A stretch of 7,991 bases of DNA from UBA9715 sp045614225 (GTDB lineage: Bacteria > Actinomycetota > Coriobacteriia > Coriobacteriales > Eggerthellaceae), in NCBI GenBank assembly GCA_045614225.1, contig JAZLCO010000087.1, positions 1-7,991 on the forward strand. The letters are read 5' to 3'. Under the pieces are notes generated by a model that saw only the letters and a list, made by a program, of their open reading frames with translations, made no database searches and was not told the DNA's origin. Shown piece by piece: positions 6,623-7,991 of the stretch. The number at the start of each line of letters is the position of its first letter. The stretch's first letter is position 1. The translations under genes and the position numbers were made by a program.

Positions 6623-7033
6623 TCAAAGCGCTAGATGGTAGGCCACGCGCGGGGTGCCGTCTTGGATGATGATGGTGCCGCATTCGACGAAGCCTTCCTT
6701 GACGCAGGCCCCGCGCATGGGCGCGTTCGTCTCGTGCGTGTCGATGCGCAGGTCGAGCCCGCGCTGCTTGCAGAACTCCACCACTTGGTGCATGACGCCG
6801 CGCACGGTGCCGTCGCTTGCCACGCGGTGGATGGCCGCATAGGGCCTGTCGTTCAGCCACGCCCCGTCGATGACGTTGTAGGTCGGGTCCTCGCCCGGCA
6901 CGAACGCGAACACGGCGTGGACGCCGGCGTCGTCTTCGAGCACGAACAGGTATCCGTGCTCGATGTCGTCTTTCAGCAGCTCGTCGGTCGGGTAGCCCTT
7001 CACCCACTGCACCGTGTTGCCGTTGGCGCGCAT
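6623..7033 (-). CDS. GNAT family N-acetyltransferase, N-terminally shortened (136 aa)
   Basis: The sequence matches a GNAT subfamily from the motif HMRANGNTVQW onward: GYPTDELLKDDIEHG, DPTYNVIDGAWL, then the acetyl-CoA region HRVASDGTVRGV and the C-terminal LRIDTHETNAPM...GFVECGTIII. The usual first strand and helix (IRxA...DL...I...A) are missing. An earlier in-frame ATG at 7069 adds MRHARGAGGRA, which may keep MRHA from the original start but still lacks about 15 residues, so an internal deletion is likely. Neither start has a clear ribosome site. The reading frame overlaps the end of the upstream VWA gene by 34 nt (from 7033), so translation may be coupled. Without the first helix, activity is doubtful and this may be a decaying gene. 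The acceptor substrate is unknown. Confidence 0.75.
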   Translation of the reverse strand: MRANGNTVQWVKGYPTDELLKDDIEHGYLFVLEDDAGVHAVFAFVPGEDPTYNVIDGAWLNDRPYAAIHRVASDGTVRGVMHQVVEFCKQRGLDLRIDTHETNAPMRGACVKEGFVECGTIIIQDGTPRVAYHLAL

Positions 7034-7635
7034 GTGTGCGCGGCCGCCGGCTCCGCGCGCATGGCGCATGTCGCATCTGCGACGCTTTCGTACATGAGCA
7101 CGTGGCCGACGGAATCTGCCACGTAGGTCTCGGCCCGGTCTTCGGCGATGCCGAGATTTGCCGCCTCCTTGGCCGCGTCGATGTTCGCCCCCAGGAACAG
7201 GAACTCCCAGCCTTCCTCCTGCTTTCCCTCGATCATGCGCTTGACCTTCTTGTAGGTGTACTTCGTGCTCGCGTTCTCGAGCCCGTCGGTGGTGATGACG
7301 AAGATGACCTTGTCGGCACGGAAGCCCTCCGGCATGTAGCGCTGGACGCGCTCGATGTGCTTGATGGAACCGCCGACCGCGTCGAGCAGCGCCGTGCAGC
7401 CGCGCACCTGGTACTCGTTTTCCGTCAGCGGCTTGACCTGCTCGATGGGAACCCTGTCGTGCAGGACGATCGTCTCGTGGTCGAACAGGACCGTGGAGAC
7501 CGTGCACTCCCCTCCTGCCGCGCGGTTCTTCGCGATGACGGCGTTGATGCCGCCGACGGTGTCGCGGCCGCCGTTCCAGTGCAGGTAGCACCCGCAGTCG
7601 CGCTTCGGCGTGGTGATGACGCATCTGTTTCCCAT
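7000..7635 (-). CDS. Chimeric VWA-domain protein lacking the DxSxS metal motif (211 aa)
   Basis: Residues from about 25 to 188 are a von Willebrand factor A domain: DTVGGINAVI, TVLFD, RGCTALLDAVG with the MIDAS Thr at 81, VIFVITTDGLEN with the MIDAS Asp at 117, and WEFLFLGANIDA. The first strand with the DxSxS motif is absent. In its place stands MGNRCVITTPKRDC...YLHWNGGRD, which I recognise as the start of an unrelated small-protein family of GNRxVI...YLHWNGG type. The last ~20 residues (after ESVADA) read through the GNAT gene in another frame and look non-native. The ATG at 7635 has a strong AAGGAAGGAAG ribosome site about 6 nt upstream, apparently borrowed from the donor gene. Metal binding should be impaired, so the protein may be non-functional or may have a changed role. 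The family assignment of the N-terminus is from memory. Confidence 0.8.
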   Translation of the reverse strand: MGNRCVITTPKRDCGCYLHWNGGRDTVGGINAVIAKNRAAGGECTVSTVLFDHETIVLHDRVPIEQVKPLTENEYQVRGCTALLDAVGGSIKHIERVQRYMPEGFRADKVIFVITTDGLENASTKYTYKKVKRMIEGKQEEGWEFLFLGANIDAAKEAANLGIAEDRAETYVADSVGHVLMYESVADATCAMRAEPAAAHTCAPTATRCSG

Positions 7636-7715
7636 GACGAGCTTCCTTCCTTGTCCTGGCTGCGCCCCCGTGGCGCCGCCTCGTGGCGCGGATGGCGGCG
7701 CAAGGTGCCGCGCGG

Positions 7716-7805
7716 GCGCAAGGAGGCAAGCGGAAACCCGGCAGGGCCCCGAGCTTTCCGCCGGTGTAGTGGACGGTGGGCGGAAAGGTTTTCCGCGCCT
7801 TGCGC
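7716..7805. repeat. Nested inverted-repeat element (structured RNA or small dispersed repeat candidate)
   Basis: Three stems are visible. The outer arms are GCGCAAGG (7716-7723) with CCTTGCGC (7798-7805) and GCGGAAA (7730-7736) with TTTCCGC (7790-7796). Inside is a 9-bp stem CTTTCCGCC (7754-7762) with GGCGGAAAG (7779-7787) around a 16-nt loop. GCGGAAA at 7780-7786 can also pair with 7790-7796, so alternative folds compete. It lies 80-170 nt before the VWA start codon on the same transcript if that gene is transcribed from the window edge. It could be a leader RNA structure or a mobile palindromic repeat. Confidence 0.5.
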
Positions 7806-7957
7806 ACAAGCGCGGCCCTTCGCCGAGAATGCGCAGCCAGAGGAGGCGCGCGGGGTCGCAGGCGGAGAGGAAGCGGGGTGTGGCGAAGCTGATGTGCCGC
7901 GCACGGCGAGCGGGCTCACTTCGACATGCGGCTGGAAATCGTGTCCGCCCCGTGCTG

Positions 7958-7979
7958 TATCATCGCTGCAGCGATTATA
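7958..7979. promoter_or_regulatory. 22-nt near-palindrome overlapping a consensus -10 box
   Basis: The core ATCGCTGCAGCGAT (7962-7975) is a perfect 14-nt palindrome, extended by TAT/ATA arms with one mismatched pair. On the minus strand its edge reads TATAAT (7979-7974), a perfect -10 word; the matching -35 would lie beyond the window. A repressor bound here would block a minus-strand promoter that could serve the VWA gene 339 nt downstream. It could equally serve a gene to the right. Confidence 0.45.
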
Positions 7980-7991
7980 AGGGGCGCATTT

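Larger units (their letters stand above)
7636..7991. other. Gene-free region upstream of the VWA gene
   Basis: This 356-nt stretch is very GC-rich except for its right end. Open frames cross it on both strands, but their translations are Arg/Pro/Ala-rich shadows with no domain pattern or ribosome site. It holds the nested inverted-repeat element at 7716-7805, a pair of direct GGCGCAAGG copies (7697 and 7715), and the palindrome with a TATAAT word at the right edge. Nothing else is supported. Confidence 0.6.

Noticed and set aside
7636..7809. 58-residue N-terminal extension of the VWA protein
   Set aside because: Pro/Arg/Ala-rich and passes through the inverted-repeat element; the ATG at 7635 has a strong ribosome site and begins a recognisable conserved N-terminus.
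7036..7980. 314-codon plus-strand frame opposite the VWA gene and its upstream region
   Set aside because: The translation is Val/Leu/Arg/Ala-rich shadow without motif or ribosome site; the VWA domain on the minus strand explains the bias over most of it.

Overview
The window is GC-rich. Its protein sequences look like those of anaerobic gut Actinomycetota of the Eggerthellaceae (Eggerthella/Gordonibacter type), which carry many molybdopterin oxidoreductases, each often paired with an MFS transporter and a dedicated regulator. The assignment rests on protein style, codon bias and layout; no marker gene is present.

Left and central part (1-5249, all minus strand, read right to left): a four-gene cluster that looks like an operon. 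Order: an MFS transporter (5249-3936), a URO-D superfamily protein (3853-2576), a molybdopterin enzyme of the acetylene hydratase/transhydroxylase type (2489-129) and the first 38 codons of its 4Fe-4S ferredoxin-like partner (115-1, cut by the window edge). Gaps are 82, 86 and 13 nt. The molybdoenzyme has no Tat signal, so it should work in the cytoplasm on a substrate brought in by the transporter. The substrate cannot be read from sequence. Plant or host aromatics, or methoxylated compounds, are reasonable guesses from relatives in these genera.

Control region (5250-5592): a 343-nt divergent intergenic stretch with several short dyads and AT-rich promoter-like words, followed by a LysR-type regulator on the plus strand (5593-6615). 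The layout is the classic one for a LysR protein controlling the divergent operon.

Right part (6616-7991): only 7 nt after the regulator's stop lies the convergent end of a GNAT acetyltransferase gene lacking a normal N-terminus. It overlaps an upstream VWA-domain gene that looks chimeric: its first ~25 residues belong to a different family (YLHWNGG type) and replace the part of the VWA domain that carries the first metal-binding motif. The locus looks like the scar of several deletions. Upstream of it (7636-7991) no gene is evident. This stretch holds a nested inverted-repeat element (7716-7805) and a near-perfect 22-nt palindrome overlapping a consensus TATAAT at the window edge.

Most interesting: the transporter/URO-D/molybdoenzyme/ferredoxin module under a LysR regulator, with an altered Fe-S cysteine motif in the molybdoenzyme and no His-x-Cys site in the URO-D protein; and the mosaic VWA-GNAT locus with its structured upstream repeat.
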